DNA of 64,000 nt from Adiantum capillus-veneris (lineage: Eukaryota > Streptophyta > Polypodiopsida > Polypodiales > Pteridaceae): positions 66,726,895 through 66,790,894 of the forward strand of contig CM043944.1 of the NCBI GenBank assembly GCA_014529385.2. Direction: 5' to 3'. Under the pieces are notes generated by a model, which made no database searches, was not told where the DNA came from, and saw nothing but the letters and a program-made list of their open reading frames with translations. Position 1 is the first letter of the stretch. Every line of letters begins with the position of its first letter. The position numbers and the translations under genes were made by a program. Of this stretch, positions 32,968 to 44,482 are shown piece after piece.

Positions 32968-34777
32968 TGCAACTTATCACAAGTTCAACCACGAACCTGG
33001 CAATGGATCAGTTTCTGCATAACGTCTTGCTTTGTTGCTGAATATACCTGTACACAAGAGTTTTAATTTTGGCAATTGGATCAACGCATTTATCTGTTGG
33101 AGGTGATCTTAGTAATGATTGGTATAACTGGAGAGTTAATCTCAACCACTACTGTATTCTATACACTGTTGATGTTCTTGATTAGGTTGCTAATCTGAAA
33201 CAGTACCCTTCCTTGATGTTGGCCAATTTACATGAAAAAGCTTGAATTCAGTATTTGCTTTGTCAAATGGGCAATAACGGTCCAATTTTACCTCTGAAAG
33301 AAGTTCTAGAGCCCTTAATCCAAATAGAACCTCACTGTTTAGGCCAAGTCAAATTTTCTCTCCAAAATGCCCCAATAGACATCCTACGCATAGGATGTCT
33401 TCTGCTGCATTTAGCCTGGATTTCTGCACTGTATTTTCCCCTTGTTGTGCTGAGCTTACAACTGTTTTTACTTTTTGATTTGGACTTCTAGAAGCTGGTC
33501 AATGAGTCAGAAATCTGTTCCGACGGCCTGATGGTGGTGTTGATCAGTCTAATCAACTCCAAATTGGACCAAAATTGACTAGCAGGATTGTTTTAGGCTA
33601 TATAACCCCTTACAATGCTCAAAGTCCAATTATGGCTTCACTTTCTTGCATTAGACATCCTACGTGTAGAATGTCTTTTTCTTCAAAATGGCTTTAAACT
33701 CAAGACTTCAGCTCTTATTGAGCTGCTAATCATCTTGGTATAGTCAGATTTCAGTTTGGAGTCCTAAATCACTCAGTAGACATCCTACGCGTAGAATGTC
33801 TTTTTGGCCTGCTTGACCCCAGATTTGTTCCACAGCTTCCCCCTGATGTCAGTATCCTAGTGGTATGCTTAGATCTCAGTTTGGATGTCAAAAGTCTCAA
33901 ACTTCTGCTGTTTTTCTTCTTTCAGTCAAAAGTGCTAAAGTCCACTTTGAACCCAATTTTCTTACCCGAATGAGGTGAAGACCCTTTCAGTCACTCAATA
34001 TATCATGCAAGGCACACTCATGCAACCATCTTAAGGTTTTGGTTTCAAGTTGATTCTTTTGCACTAATTGGGTAGGATGTCTAGCAATTTCAGTCTATCT
34101 GACCTTCTCCTGTCAAGAGATGGCCAAATTTCCCCTTTGCAGTTGAAATTAGGGTAAACCCTACCTTCAGAACACACTGGTCACCTCAAAATTCCAAAAT
34201 TCCTCCCAAATTGGCCTGTAGACATACTACGCGTAGGATGTCTCCTGGCTTAAAATTAAAGTTTTTCCTGACAAGAATGCTGTTGATGCTCTTTAGGCCT
34301 ATCAGAAACACTCACAGTATTCTTTGGACTTCGATTAGGCTTTCAACCACACTTTTACGTCTTTTTGCGTCTTTTACAAACTTGTAATGATTCTACCAAG
34401 CAAGTATACATGCATGAAATGCTCTAGATCTGAATCATGATGTTCTACTTACTCTACTCCTACCTACCATGAAGAAATGGTGATAATTGGTGTTTTTGGT
34501 TGCCTTTTGGCCTCTCCGGACTCTCAAGCTCTCTTCACACCGCTTCTCCCACTCCCTGTTCCTACTCTAGAACTCGACTACTAACTAAAAAACTTTCTAA
34601 GTGTACCTCCTCTACCTCAGTCGAAGGATCTAGGCCAGACATACGCTTCCTAGACTCCCTCTAAGACCTAGAGAGTCCTCCACCCTCTGATCCTATCTAA
34701 ATGTAAAGCGAGACTCTTGGCAAGCCAAAAATCCCAATCCTCAAGGATTAGTCTCGGTCACCTACCTAAGGTTTTCG
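32968..34777 (-). other. B leader with palindrome array
   Basis: Non-coding. Palindrome copies at 33379-33398 (CGCAT core), 33655-33674 (CGTGT core, one arm change), 33780-33799 (arm change GAATGT) and 34222-34241 (CATACTAC arm), plus a half-site GGGTAGGATGTCTAG near 34070. Spacing is 276, 125 and 442, with the half-site 290 from its neighbour. The sequence from 33780 on matches A's leader from 41073 on. Confidence 0.87.
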
Positions 34778-34795
34778 TCCCCGGCAATGGCGCCA
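34778..34795 (-). promoter_or_regulatory. B primer-binding site (tRNA-Asp)
   Basis: The minus strand reads TGGCGCCATTGCCGGGGA, one base from the LTR. 17 of 18 positions match the complement of the plant tRNA-Asp 3' end; the mismatch would be a wobble pair. It sets the transcription direction of B. Confidence 0.93.
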
Positions 34796-34796
34796 A

Positions 34797-35728
34797 TGTT
34801 GGACGGATACGCTGCGACGGACGTCAGCACAACGAGAACTCACCTAACAAGTAATGTCAGCTAAGGACGAAGCTCAACCAGCAAGCGTGTGGAAGCAAGC
34901 ATAAGGTGTCAACTTACACTCGATTGACTCCTAACTAGTTCCTACAGAGGCCCCTACCAATTGTCTAAGTCACAGTCTTCAAGAGAACAAAAGATGATGC
35001 TTCCTACAACGCTTGCTAGAGCCGAAAACCTATCAAACACTTCCGAAACACCACAAAACTTGAAGGAGACCCTACGAATACCTATAGGCCACTCTCCCTA
35101 AGGTCTGTGAACCAAAGTCATGACCCAAAACACCCGGTGCAGAAACATGTAGGATGTCTGGCCGAAATCTGCAGGTCTTCGTTTCTGAAATCTGAAGTGC
35201 CTAATGTGTGGTTCTACTCAATGTGAACGTGTGGATATGCTGCAATGCAAAATCGGACAACGCATGCTCACCCAAACAACCGATGAAGCTCGTAGAAGAA
35301 GCTCCTGAAGCCGGACCGTATGCGCACAATGTTGGTATCGGCTCGTAGCTCTAGTCGGGGGCAACACGCTGCACTTCTTCGCACTCGATTTCGACCACCG
35401 TAGCCCACAATGCGTCAAGACAAAGCTCACACTCTCTCTCACGTACATAGTACGCTCACTCACAAACTTAAACTTGTTTAAAATGACAAAAGGTCCTTCA
35501 TTAAGGTCAAAAAGTGATATATATACCTTACAACTTCTCAAACCCTAAAGTTCCAAAATCATCCATCTACTCCTTCTAACTATCAAAACTGGGATACAAT
35601 CTGGAAACTTCTGTAAGTCCCAATATTTACAAGGTGAAAAACCGAGTTTTCCTCAATGAATGACTAATTACAAAAAATAATAATCCACCGAGTAGTTAGA
35701 TGCCGTGGGGTGTGTCTAGCTTCTAACA
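34797..35728 (-). repeat. B middle LTR (932 bp), apparently recombinant
   Basis: TGTTGGACGG... to ...CTTCTAACA. The primer site flanks its left side and a polypurine tract its right side, so it serves as 5' LTR of the first interior and 3' LTR of the second. About 6% of the first 680 bp differs from the LTR at 16120, but only about one base in the last 250. Half palindrome at 35149-35158; TATA-like run near 35518-35526. Confidence 0.92.
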
Positions 35729-35763
35729 TCCCCCCCCTCCTTGTTCATGTCGTCCCCGACATG
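35729..35763 (-). promoter_or_regulatory. B second polypurine tract and GGGA hairpin
   Basis: Same as 17052-17086: the tract is directly against the middle LTR, and the hairpin is at 35746-35763. It belongs to the second, truncated interior copy. Confidence 0.88.
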
Positions 35764-35780
35764 GCCTTGATCTTTTTGCT

Positions 35781-38700
35781 TCACCTTATGGTCTCCCGCA
35801 TCTTTAGCAGCGATTCGTACCGTGCATGTAGATTCAGCATTGTCGGCCCAAAGATGTCTGTATGCATGGTAAAGAACCCTGTGTGGAAAGCTTCTTCAAA
35901 CGCCTGGAGGTGATAAGATGGGAGAAACATGATTCTTTGATATAATGCATGTATCACCTCCTTGGAAGGTTGACCTGACATATCATACGCACATCTGTAT
36001 GTGTCCTGGAAGAAGAATATGCTGTTAGTCACCTGTCCTGGCTTGAAGGTTTCAAACACTGCTAGGATGGTTCTGCAAATCTTTCTCATCATGATGCATG
36101 TAAGGTCAGGTGAGCCAGTGAACAACTTTATGGCGCCCGTTAGGGTTTTCACCATGTATTGTACACTTATTCTCTCACCTGCCTTCACGCCTGGCAACTT
36201 TGGGTAGTTCAGCCAAGTGGGTTGGCTTCTCTGTAAGATTTCGTGTGCTTTCCACGTCCTAACCCTTGGTAGAGGGCAGAAGCTGAGATTGTCCCTGATG
36301 TGTTTAGGTGCCTCTACCAAGTGTATTAGGTACTGCGCGTACTTGGTAAGCCAAGATTTCCTCCACTTGGGCTGAAAATCTACTATCAGCCTTACTCCTT
36401 CTGGCCTCGAGGTGTCTCCGTTGTAGAGAGGGACCGTTGGTTCTTCTCTGATCCGCTGGTTTATTATTGCCACTTCATATTTAATCAATGGATATGGGAG
36501 AAAGGGTTGTAGCCATTCACGCCTGAGATTGCTGGCGTCGATTTTCTGAATTGTCATTGATTTGAAAACCCTCTGTTCCCATTCCAAGGCCTCTTTGGTG
36601 CTCTCTTTGAGCTCTGCCTCTATTGCTTTTCACAATTTTTCCTCTTTTTCTTGTGTTAGATCCTGGGGCTCTTGAGAGGAGTGTGCTATGCTTTCCTCTG
36701 GCATGGGTGTGTCCACAGGATCCGACACATTGTCGAGGTCGATTCCCTCATTGGAAGCTGGCCCTGAGCTCTCTCGTTCTGCTTGTTGTCGGCTTTTCAA
36801 CTCCTCTATTTGCGTGAGGAGTGTCTGCTTCTCCGCTTCTGCTTCGCCGCCCATAGTCACGAGGAGGTCATTGAATTCAGCATTTACTTTTTCTACCTCC
36901 TCGAGCTTTATCTTGATGCTCGTCAATTCTTCTTGTAGGGCCTTTTGGCTGTCCTCCAATCTGGTTTGCATTGCAATAGAACCTTCAGCCATGATCACCC
37001 TCTGCTTCTTCTCGAGAGTCAACTGCTTTTGGAGTTCTTGCATTTGCTCTTCATACATTTGACTCTCCGAAATAATTTGAGTTGAGCTTGTAGCTCTAAC
37101 TCGTGCAGGTGATGCTCTCAGCCTCTGGATGGTTTGATCTTTGACTTTTATTTGGTCCTTGAGCTCAAGGACTTCATCCAGGCTTGCTTCTTGTTCTATT
37201 TCTGCCTTCTCCTTAGCATTCCTCAAGGCCTCTACTTCTTTTGTTTCTTCTGCTAGATGGAGTGTCAGATTATCCATTTCTTTTTCTGCATCTCACAATG
37301 ACTTGCTGAGTTGCAGGCACTCTTCTTTAGCTGCTTGCAATTTCTTTGTCGCTGCCTCATTTGCTTCTTCCTTTGTTTGGCAGTTTTGTAGAGCAGTGGC
37401 TAGGCTGGCCTGGAGGTCAGCTTCTCTTTCTTTGTGTCCTTGGCTTTTTGCCTGCAGTAGATCTCTTTCCATTTTGGTCTTTACTTTAGTGGCTCTTAGA
37501 GTTATCAACTCTTCGTCTGATGCAACAGCTTGTGCCCTTATTGCAGCTATCATTGTCATCACCACATCCCAATCATTCGAGGGCGGGTGCAGGTCTATCG
37601 TGTTGGTAGGAATCTCCTTAAGTTCAACTAGCCGAATGCCGGGCAGCTGTTCTTCACTTCGTGTCCTTGCCAAATCGAATGCGACTGTGGCGGCTTCTTC
37701 CTTTGAATAGCCTGCAGCTAGCAGGTCCAAAAATGCATAGTATGCTTCCTCGAGCTTTTTTTGTTCAGATGTAGGCTTGGCTTCTTCTTTGTGTTCAGGT
37801 TCTGTCTTGTGCTCTTGCTCTTCATCCTGGTGTTCTTCTTGCTTGTCTCCGGTCTTCTGATCTTCTGGAGGAGGGCTGCTAGGAGGTGGTGATGGCGGTG
37901 GGCTAGGTTTAGGGCTACCTGGTAAAGCTGTAGGTTTGCCCTTGAAATCCCTATCTGCTTTCTTCTTTCTTTCTCTTTCCTTGTTTTCTTGTTCATCTAG
38001 CAACGTTTGCCGTATTTGCTCCACTTCTTCCTCGGTGAAAGGGATGTGTGGAATGTTTTCTGTCGCACCATCAAGAATCTCGAAATTCTTGATATAGTCT
38101 TCGAAGCAGTCCCTCTGCACTCTTCTTGAGGATCCGGACATCGACTCAAGGGATGGCTTCCATAATTCATTTAGATCGCCCTTGAGGGCTCTTTCTGCTC
38201 GGAAACTCTCCATTAGCCTCTCGAGTCTAGCCGCTTTTTGTGATCGAGTCTCTTTGACTGGCACTTGAGCAGATACTTTCTTGCCTTTCTTTTGCTCAGG
38301 TTGCTCCTCTTCCACTGGCTCCAGTCGTCTCTTCAACCTTGTAGCCACCCTTGGTGCTCGTTGTGGCTCGTCTTCTTTGTCTTCCTTTATCCTTAGCCAG
38401 TCATTCTGAGATGGGGGGTCAGGCCACCTTCCCTTGGCATGTAGTGCTGCATAAACTACCTTGGTTATCATCTCTCCTGGCACTATGTAGGTTGTCTTTT
38501 TGTTTCCCATCTTTACCAAGATGTCTTGTATGTATGCCGCATAATTGATTATCTTTGGGGTGCCCTTCGTCATTGCCCAAGGAAAGGTTGTGGCAATTGC
38601 AACTGGTGGCATCCTGTACTTCTGCGGCCTCTTCGTGCACATGTGGAAGTATTGGTTGTACAATTGGCTCATGATCGCCACCTTTGGGTTGGCGATGTCT

Positions 38701-39215
38701 TCAAAAGTGTAATTAGCCTTTTTCTCTTTGTACACCTTTACTTCATCCCTTCTCTTTGTCATACTGTCTCCCTGATTGGAGAGATCTAGTGTATGGGCGA
38801 CAACCCTTTCTGTAATAATGATCTCTGTGCTGGGTCTGCCGTGCAAATCCGTCACCTTGGCCACTCCATCTTCTCTAATACTGGTCACAAACTCCCATAC
38901 TCTTTTGACGTCCACCCCTGTTGGGATTGCTTCAAAATAGTTATGGAGGTCAATTTTCTCCAAGTAGCCGGCCATTTTGCTCCGGAAAAATTCATTGAGC
39001 TCCCTTGGCAGCATTGGTAGCTCTATTATATTTCCGTCATTGTCCTTGAATACTCCTTGGTAGATTTTTAGGTCGTTTGACTCTAGTAGATCTTCCTGTA
39101 TCCAGGTGCTTGTAGGCTTTAATGTTCCCTGTGGAATGACAAATGGTTCCACCTCGTCTAGATAGTCTTTGATTGTCATTCTCTTCTTCTTTGCTGGTGA
39201 CTTCGAGGCTGCCAT
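35781..39215 (-). pseudogene. B env-position ORF, second copy (better preserved)
   Basis: Homologue of 17104-20568, roughly 98% identical by eye. 39215-37293 is one open 640-codon frame: MAASKSPAKKKRM start, N-terminal domain, basic linker, Pro-rich PPPSPPPSSPPP stretch, helical region. A TGA near 37287 separates it from 37277-36630 (coiled coil, about 200 residues), and a TGA near 36628 separates that from 36587-35781 (C-terminal domain, SMTIQKIDASNLRREW start). Both TGAs are also in the first copy, so they predate the duplication. A further reading break in the first copy (near 19390) is absent here. The protein is soluble-looking and acidic-basic mixed with a long coiled coil; role unknown. 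Confidence 0.78.
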
Positions 39216-39391
39216 AGACCCTGTTGTACTCAGTAATCCAAAGTTTAGCGTTTTTTGTTTTTTTCATATCAGCTGCTAAACTGAGTTTTACTTATCCAAA
39301 TGACTTGAAAATTGAAATCATAGCTCAAAAGGAACTTGTGAAGCTGTGCATGTGCTCACAGTGCAAATTTGACAAAAAAAAATCCATCTAT

Positions 39392-40229
39392 ACATCCTAC
39401 GCATAGGATGTCTTTTTCTTCAGAACTGGTTCATACTTGACTTGTAGGTAGTGTAAGGCTCATGGAACATGGTTATAAGATTGGATTTGAATTTGGATGT
39501 CAAAAAGTGGATTTTTGGGCTGATTTAGGCTTTAAGTCACAATTTTGATGGGTTGAAACTTGGTATATGGGCTCAATGCATCATGGTATTAGCTCCTATG
39601 ATGTCATTTCTTGCACAGAAGTCTAAATCTAAGCTTAATACATCCTACGCGTAGGATGTCTTTTTCTTCAAAACTACATGAAACTTGATCAGTGGGTTGT
39701 CCTTGACCTGTGGAACATAGCCATGTTCTTGGATTTGTATTTGGATAATATTTGATGCCTGTAGGGCTCTATGAGGTGTTTTTGGGCTCAAAAAATGTAT
39801 CTTGAAGGTGTTGGGGGTCAAAAGTGATTAGAAGGGCTTCAAGCTTGACATATGGGCTCTTGTTGATGAGGTTATTACTTATGAAATGACAAAACTTCTC
39901 CTTCATGCCCAAAAGGTCCATTAGACATCCTACGCGTAGGATGTCTTTTTCTTCATTTTTGCTCCCAGACCACACAGAAAGTTAGCTGATGTGTATGTGA
40001 ATGTGTTGTGCAAATCTCATGAGATTTGGAAAATATTTGGTAGGTTAATGGCCCTTTAGTGCCTTTATGCCCTATCTTTGTGTTTTTCCATGCATATGAG
40101 GTCCAATCTCTTCCAAAGGTGATGAAATTTGGTGTAGGGCTTGTGAATGTCATTCAGAACATGTGCATGGCAAGAATTGTTGGGTTTTGTGCCAAGAATT
40201 GCCCTTGAGACATCCTATGCGTAGGATGT
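39392..40229. repeat. B second copy of the internal palindrome array
   Basis: Copies at 39392-39411 (CGCAT), 39640-39659 (perfect), 39925-39944 (perfect) and 40210-40229 (CCTATGCG). Spacing is 248, 285 and 285, exactly as in the first copy. The second unit is a perfect palindrome here but has CGCGC at 20941. Confidence 0.92.
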
Positions 40230-40953
40230 CTCCAGGTGATTTTTCTCTTGTTAGTGTTCCCAGTGCTTGCCCTTTGCTCCCCTAAGTCCCTTTTAAGCCT
40301 AATTTCAACAAAAAAGTCAATTGGGTAAGTAAAAACTCCCTATGTGGACTTCAGAGCCTCTGAGCCGTTTTCTGACTTTTGCAGTGCTTTTTGGCAATGA
40401 AATTCCTCGATGTTGGTCTTCATAGCTTCCAACTCCTTTGGGGATCCTTGCCGTATGATTTTTGTCGACTTTGGCTTCACCGGAGCTTCATTTGGCAATT
40501 TGTCGCTCTAGAAGCACCCGTGGAGGCGTTTACATACCTTTGATGATTTGTGGTGATCCACCACTATAGGACTTGGTTGTTGATGGTCTACGAAAGCCGC
40601 TCGTGAAGTTTGGTGGCAAACGGACTTGCGGTTTGGCCACAAGTGCATTTTGATGCTTTGTCTGTCTGATGTCTTTTCTGAGGTTTAGTGCCGCTTCAGG
40701 TCACTTTTTGGTCATGCGGGTCATATGGACTTGTCGAGCATGTCGATATGCTCCTACCCGTAAATTTTGGTAGCATTTGATCGCCGTTTCGCCGATTTTC
40801 CATTTGGTGGCCTCTTGCGGGTTTCTTGGAATTAGGGTTTTTCCCGATGTTTTTCCACTGCCATTGTCTATCCAGGAAGGGTCTCCTAGACTAGGGTAAG
40901 CTGCTGATGAAGTCTTGTTGCTTTCGGGTTAGCCGTTAGGCCGCCATTTCTAC
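40230..40953 (-). other. B second interior copy, non-coding end up to the deletion
   Basis: Matches 21531-22254 and then stops abruptly at TTTCTAC (40953). The next base belongs to an LTR end. About 12.5 kb of interior and most of an LTR are missing at this joint. Confidence 0.85.
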
Positions 40954-41060
40954 AATATTTACAAGGTGAAAAATCGGGTTTTCCTCAATGAATGACTAAT
41001 TACAAAAAATAATAATCCGCCGAGTAGTTAGATGGCGTGGGGTGTGGCCAGCTTCTAACA
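40954..41060 (-). repeat. B outer LTR fragment (last 107 bp)
   Basis: Matches 16945-17051 with five differences, ends CTTCTAACA and is followed by the ATCAC target duplication. It is the surviving outer end of B's original 5' LTR. Confidence 0.9.
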
Positions 41061-41065
41061 ATCAC

Positions 41066-42350
41066 ACATATGACATCCTACGCATAGGATGTATTTTTGG
41101 CCTGTTTGACCCCAGACTTGTCCCAGAGCTTCCCCTTGATGTCAGTAACCCAGTGGTATGCTTAGATTTTGGTTTGGATTTCAAAAGTCCCAATTTTTAG
41201 CTGTTCTTGCCTTTTTCAGTCAAAAGTATTAAAGTCTGCTTTGAACCCAATTTTCTCACCCAAATGAGCTGAAAACTCTCACATGCATTCAATACAACAT
41301 TTAGAACATGCATTTGGAGTAATCCTATGGCTTGGTCTCAAAAATTATGCCTTGGACACAGTTTGGGTAGGATGTGTGGCAATTCTCGTCTTTTGGCTTT
41401 GATCTGTCAAAATTTGGTCAAATTTCCACTTTCCAGTTGAAAATAGGGTAAAACCTACCTTCTAAACACACTGGTAACCTCAGGATTTCAAAAAAATGCC
41501 CAGATCACCCTATAGAGATCCTACGCGTAGGATGTCTACTGCTGATTTTTTGAGACTGAAGTGTCCCTGATGCTTCCTTATGCTCTCAGAAAGTGCAGGT
41601 ATGCTTTACAATTGCAAAAACATGCAAAAATCACTCAATTAAAGCCTTTTCTGAAATTTTACGTTTTCTGACTCCGCCTTTTGGCTTTTGGTCAACAAAA
41701 TTAGGGAAAAACACCCAAGTCAATATGTTACTAGGGTAAAACCTACCTTCTAAACCTAGTGGTCAGTCAAAATTTTCAAATTTGGTCTCCAGAACCCCCT
41801 TGAGACATCCTACGCGTAGGATGTCTATGTTTACAGAATTGCAGGTTTTCTTCACAGAACCCTTGCATATGCTGTTTTATATGCACAGCATCAGTGAGTC
41901 GTACAAAAATGTCCACAACAGCTTGTTTAATGCATTTTTACCCTCAAAAGCACACTTTTCCGTGATTTCAAATGCAATCAAGCACTTTAGCAAATAATTC
42001 AGTGTTGAATAGCTCTAGATCAGAATCGGATCACTTACCTAAAGCTACTCCTACAAATCATATGGGGTTTTGCATATATGAGTAGAAAAACGCTTCACTG
42101 CCACAAATGGACTAGTAAACGCTTTTATCACCTCACAAATTACTCGACCACCAACAAATACTCTAATCCACTGATCCTAACTAAACGTATCTAGTCGCAG
42201 ACCCTGGGCAAGATACACGGTTCCTGGCTATCCACTTGATCGCGGAATATCCTCTTCCGGATCCACTTAAGAAAAACGCTTTCTTTAGCCGAAACTAAAT
42301 CAAGCAACCATCACACGAGTGTTAGTAGGAAACCTACTTCGGTCCTTGTG
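41066..42350 (-). other. A leader, primer-proximal part, with three palindromes
   Basis: Non-coding continuation of A's leader beyond B. Palindromes lie at 41073-41092 (CGCAT core), 41516-41535 (perfect core, one arm change) and 41805-41824 (perfect), with a weak half-site GGGTAGGATGTG near 41368. The spacing 443 contains the half-site; the next spacing is 289. Confidence 0.87.
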
Positions 42351-42368
42351 TCCCCGGCAACGGCGCCA
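42351..42368 (-). promoter_or_regulatory. A primer-binding site (tRNA-Asp, perfect)
   Basis: The minus strand reads TGGCGCCGTTGCCGGGGA, an 18-of-18 match to the complement of the 3' end of plant tRNA-Asp as I know it. It is one base from the LTR. Confidence 0.95.
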
Positions 42369-42369
42369 A

Positions 42370-43250
42370 TGTTGGACGGGAAAGACTCACACACCCATGA
42401 AGTGCATGCAAGCACTACCTAGATCAACATAATGTCAATCGAGGACACAGATGACACGATAGGCACACGGAGGAAATCTCTTTAGCTTGTCAAGCTGAGA
42501 CCATCCTACACATACAACACTGTGGAAGGCCAACTAAACCACAATCAAGAACCTCACTGCTCTCAACTACATCACCTAACCACATACACATATACGGAAG
42601 GTAACTCACCTAATCATGCCAGATTCATACGAAACTTAAGGAACACCATCCCCTCACTAGGATACACCTGTCCCTAAGCTTCTACACTCAGAACCCTCAC
42701 TCTAGACCCGTCTGCGGAAAACGTGTAGGATGACAGAGCAGAATTTTGAAAGTGCTCAAAACTGAAATTTAAGAGTACCTATGCGTAGCTTATGTTGCCA
42801 CGATTCCATAGACTACTAGTACGCAGAAAACAGACATCGTTTGATACACTTACGACCACAAATAGCTCGTAGATGCGTCGGCGTGTGTGCTTTGTCTCAC
42901 GTGGAATGCTTCGCGTTGTCGCGTAGCTCTCCTCGAGCCTACAACAATGGTGCAGTCGGATCTCCAATGCGTTTAGCGAGCCGGGCATAGCGGGAGGATG
43001 AAGCTCACACTCACTCTCTTTCTCTCTCACACACAGTAGACGGCAGCGCTCAGTTTGGATTATGATTAAAAGTCTTCCTTTACAAAATGACCTAGGTACC
43101 TTATATACTAAGGCTACCTTAGGTTTAACCAAAAATGGGGTTGAAAAGGTCAAATGGCTTTGTATTTACAATCTGGAAGTGCCATTGCACCCCGGCTTCT
43201 GAAACTAGAATAACTACTCATTACAAATGACGTTTATAGCCATAATACGC
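42370..43250 (-). repeat. A 5' LTR, main part (split by element E)
   Basis: Homologous to 12653-13510; it continues at 50022-50103. TATA-like run at 43100-43108. The partial palindrome (ACGTGTAGGATG) at 42721-42732 is 351 bp from the LTR start. Confidence 0.92.
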
Positions 43251-44444
43251 TGTCGTGCTGTGACATGTACATAGTGGGAACGCATGCTACAAGATCTATC
43301 TTGTATTTTTTTAGATACATAATTATATTTCCTATAGTGTACATATGCATATTTAAGTATAATAATAAGCCTTCTATCTCATCCTATTATTTTTCTCAAG
43401 GGTAACATATCCTTACTTTACCATCAGAAAATACTATGGGAAAAGCATCAATAGCTCCGCCTCTTTAACTTAGGGCAAAAAACATTGATTCTTTATTTCT
43501 ACTATTTCATTATCATCTCACACCCTAGCTAGATCCTATATCTAGGTTAAACTCAAATATATATATATTCTATGTATTTTTTATACTTTTCTTATATTTC
43601 TTTTTAAATAGCTACTAGAAGAGAATCAAATCCTAGTGGGACACTAGGTGGCATGATTTCAAAGATACACTTATTTTAATGCATTATTGCAAGCATGATT
43701 ACAAAACTTTGTCAAGGAGCAATGTCATGCTTTCATATGGCATGAGGTGTACTTTGAAATTAAATGAAAGTCTAAGCTAAGGAGACCACATGAAGACTTT
43801 TGCTACCATAAATGGACCTTATTTTGATGAATTTTTTACACAAGGTTCCAATCCGAATTGGAAAACAATTTTAAAATGAAAATCGTAGCTAATGAGCTGA
43901 CGTTTTTGCCCATATTTTTACTTTTTTATTTGGAGCCACGGTTGAGGAGATATGATCAAAATACTGAACCCTAGTCTGCCCACATCATGCAGGGGCAGCT
44001 CATTTCCAACTTTTCCAATTCCTGTTCACACTAGCTCCTCTCTTCTTGTGTAAACCCTTGGGGGTTCCGTTCACCTATAAAAGGGGACCTCTTCTTCCTT
44101 GGAAGGAACTCAAGCATTCAAGCCATTGATGAGAGGAATTCATGAGGGAGTGAGTAGTAACGCCTAATTGTACTTAGCCATTAACATAAGCCCAAGCCTA
44201 CACTTTTTCCTAGAAGAAGACTAGTCATTCTTGCAACAAGCTACCCTTGGAAGATCAACTCTAATCAAAGAAGGTCTTACACTTGGTGTATCAATCAAAG
44301 TGGAATTCTCCACTCTTCTTCTCTCTCCATCAATAATGGTGTCGAAGGGTTTGTCAAGTAAGATGTGTTCTACATTGATGTTTTCTTGATTTCTTGTTGT
44401 TTTCTTTTTCATCTATAATCCAACATATATATATATATATAGAT

Positions 44445-44482
<38 letters not shown>

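Larger units (their letters stand above)
16120..41060 (-). mobile_element. Element B: giant Athila/Tat-type element with tandem (dimer) structure
   Basis: 24,941 bp flanked by ATCAC. The order along the plus strand is: LTR 16120-17051, full interior 17052-34796, LTR 34797-35728, second interior copy 35729-40953 (only its 3' quarter), LTR fragment 40954-41060. One full unit (16120-35728) is about 19.6 kb. Its genes on the minus strand are gag, protease, RT/RNase H, integrase, second protease domain, then a large separate ORF. The outer ends carry the target duplication, so the extra copy arose inside the insertion or entered with it. Confidence 0.92.

Noticed and set aside
16120-40953. The pair of roughly 6-kb near-identical blocks as very long LTRs
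   Set aside because: The TG...CA ends, primer site and polypurine tracts show a 932-bp LTR inside each block. The rest is duplicated interior with an ORF.
12653-41060. Nested B appearing no younger than its host A from LTR differences
   Set aside because: About 4% in A against about 6% in B's comparable part is within counting error, and B's LTRs have recombined; no conclusion drawn.
15471-41824. Regularly spaced palindromes as a CRISPR array
   Set aside because: The spacing is 125-285 bp of diverged repeat sequence, the context is a plant retrotransposon, and no cas-like gene exists.
44221-44412. Short ORFs inside E's LTRs (44221-44412, 48979-49170, 44889-45191)
   Set aside because: They are conserved between the two LTRs only because the LTRs are copies. 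They are antisense to the element with no recognisable product.
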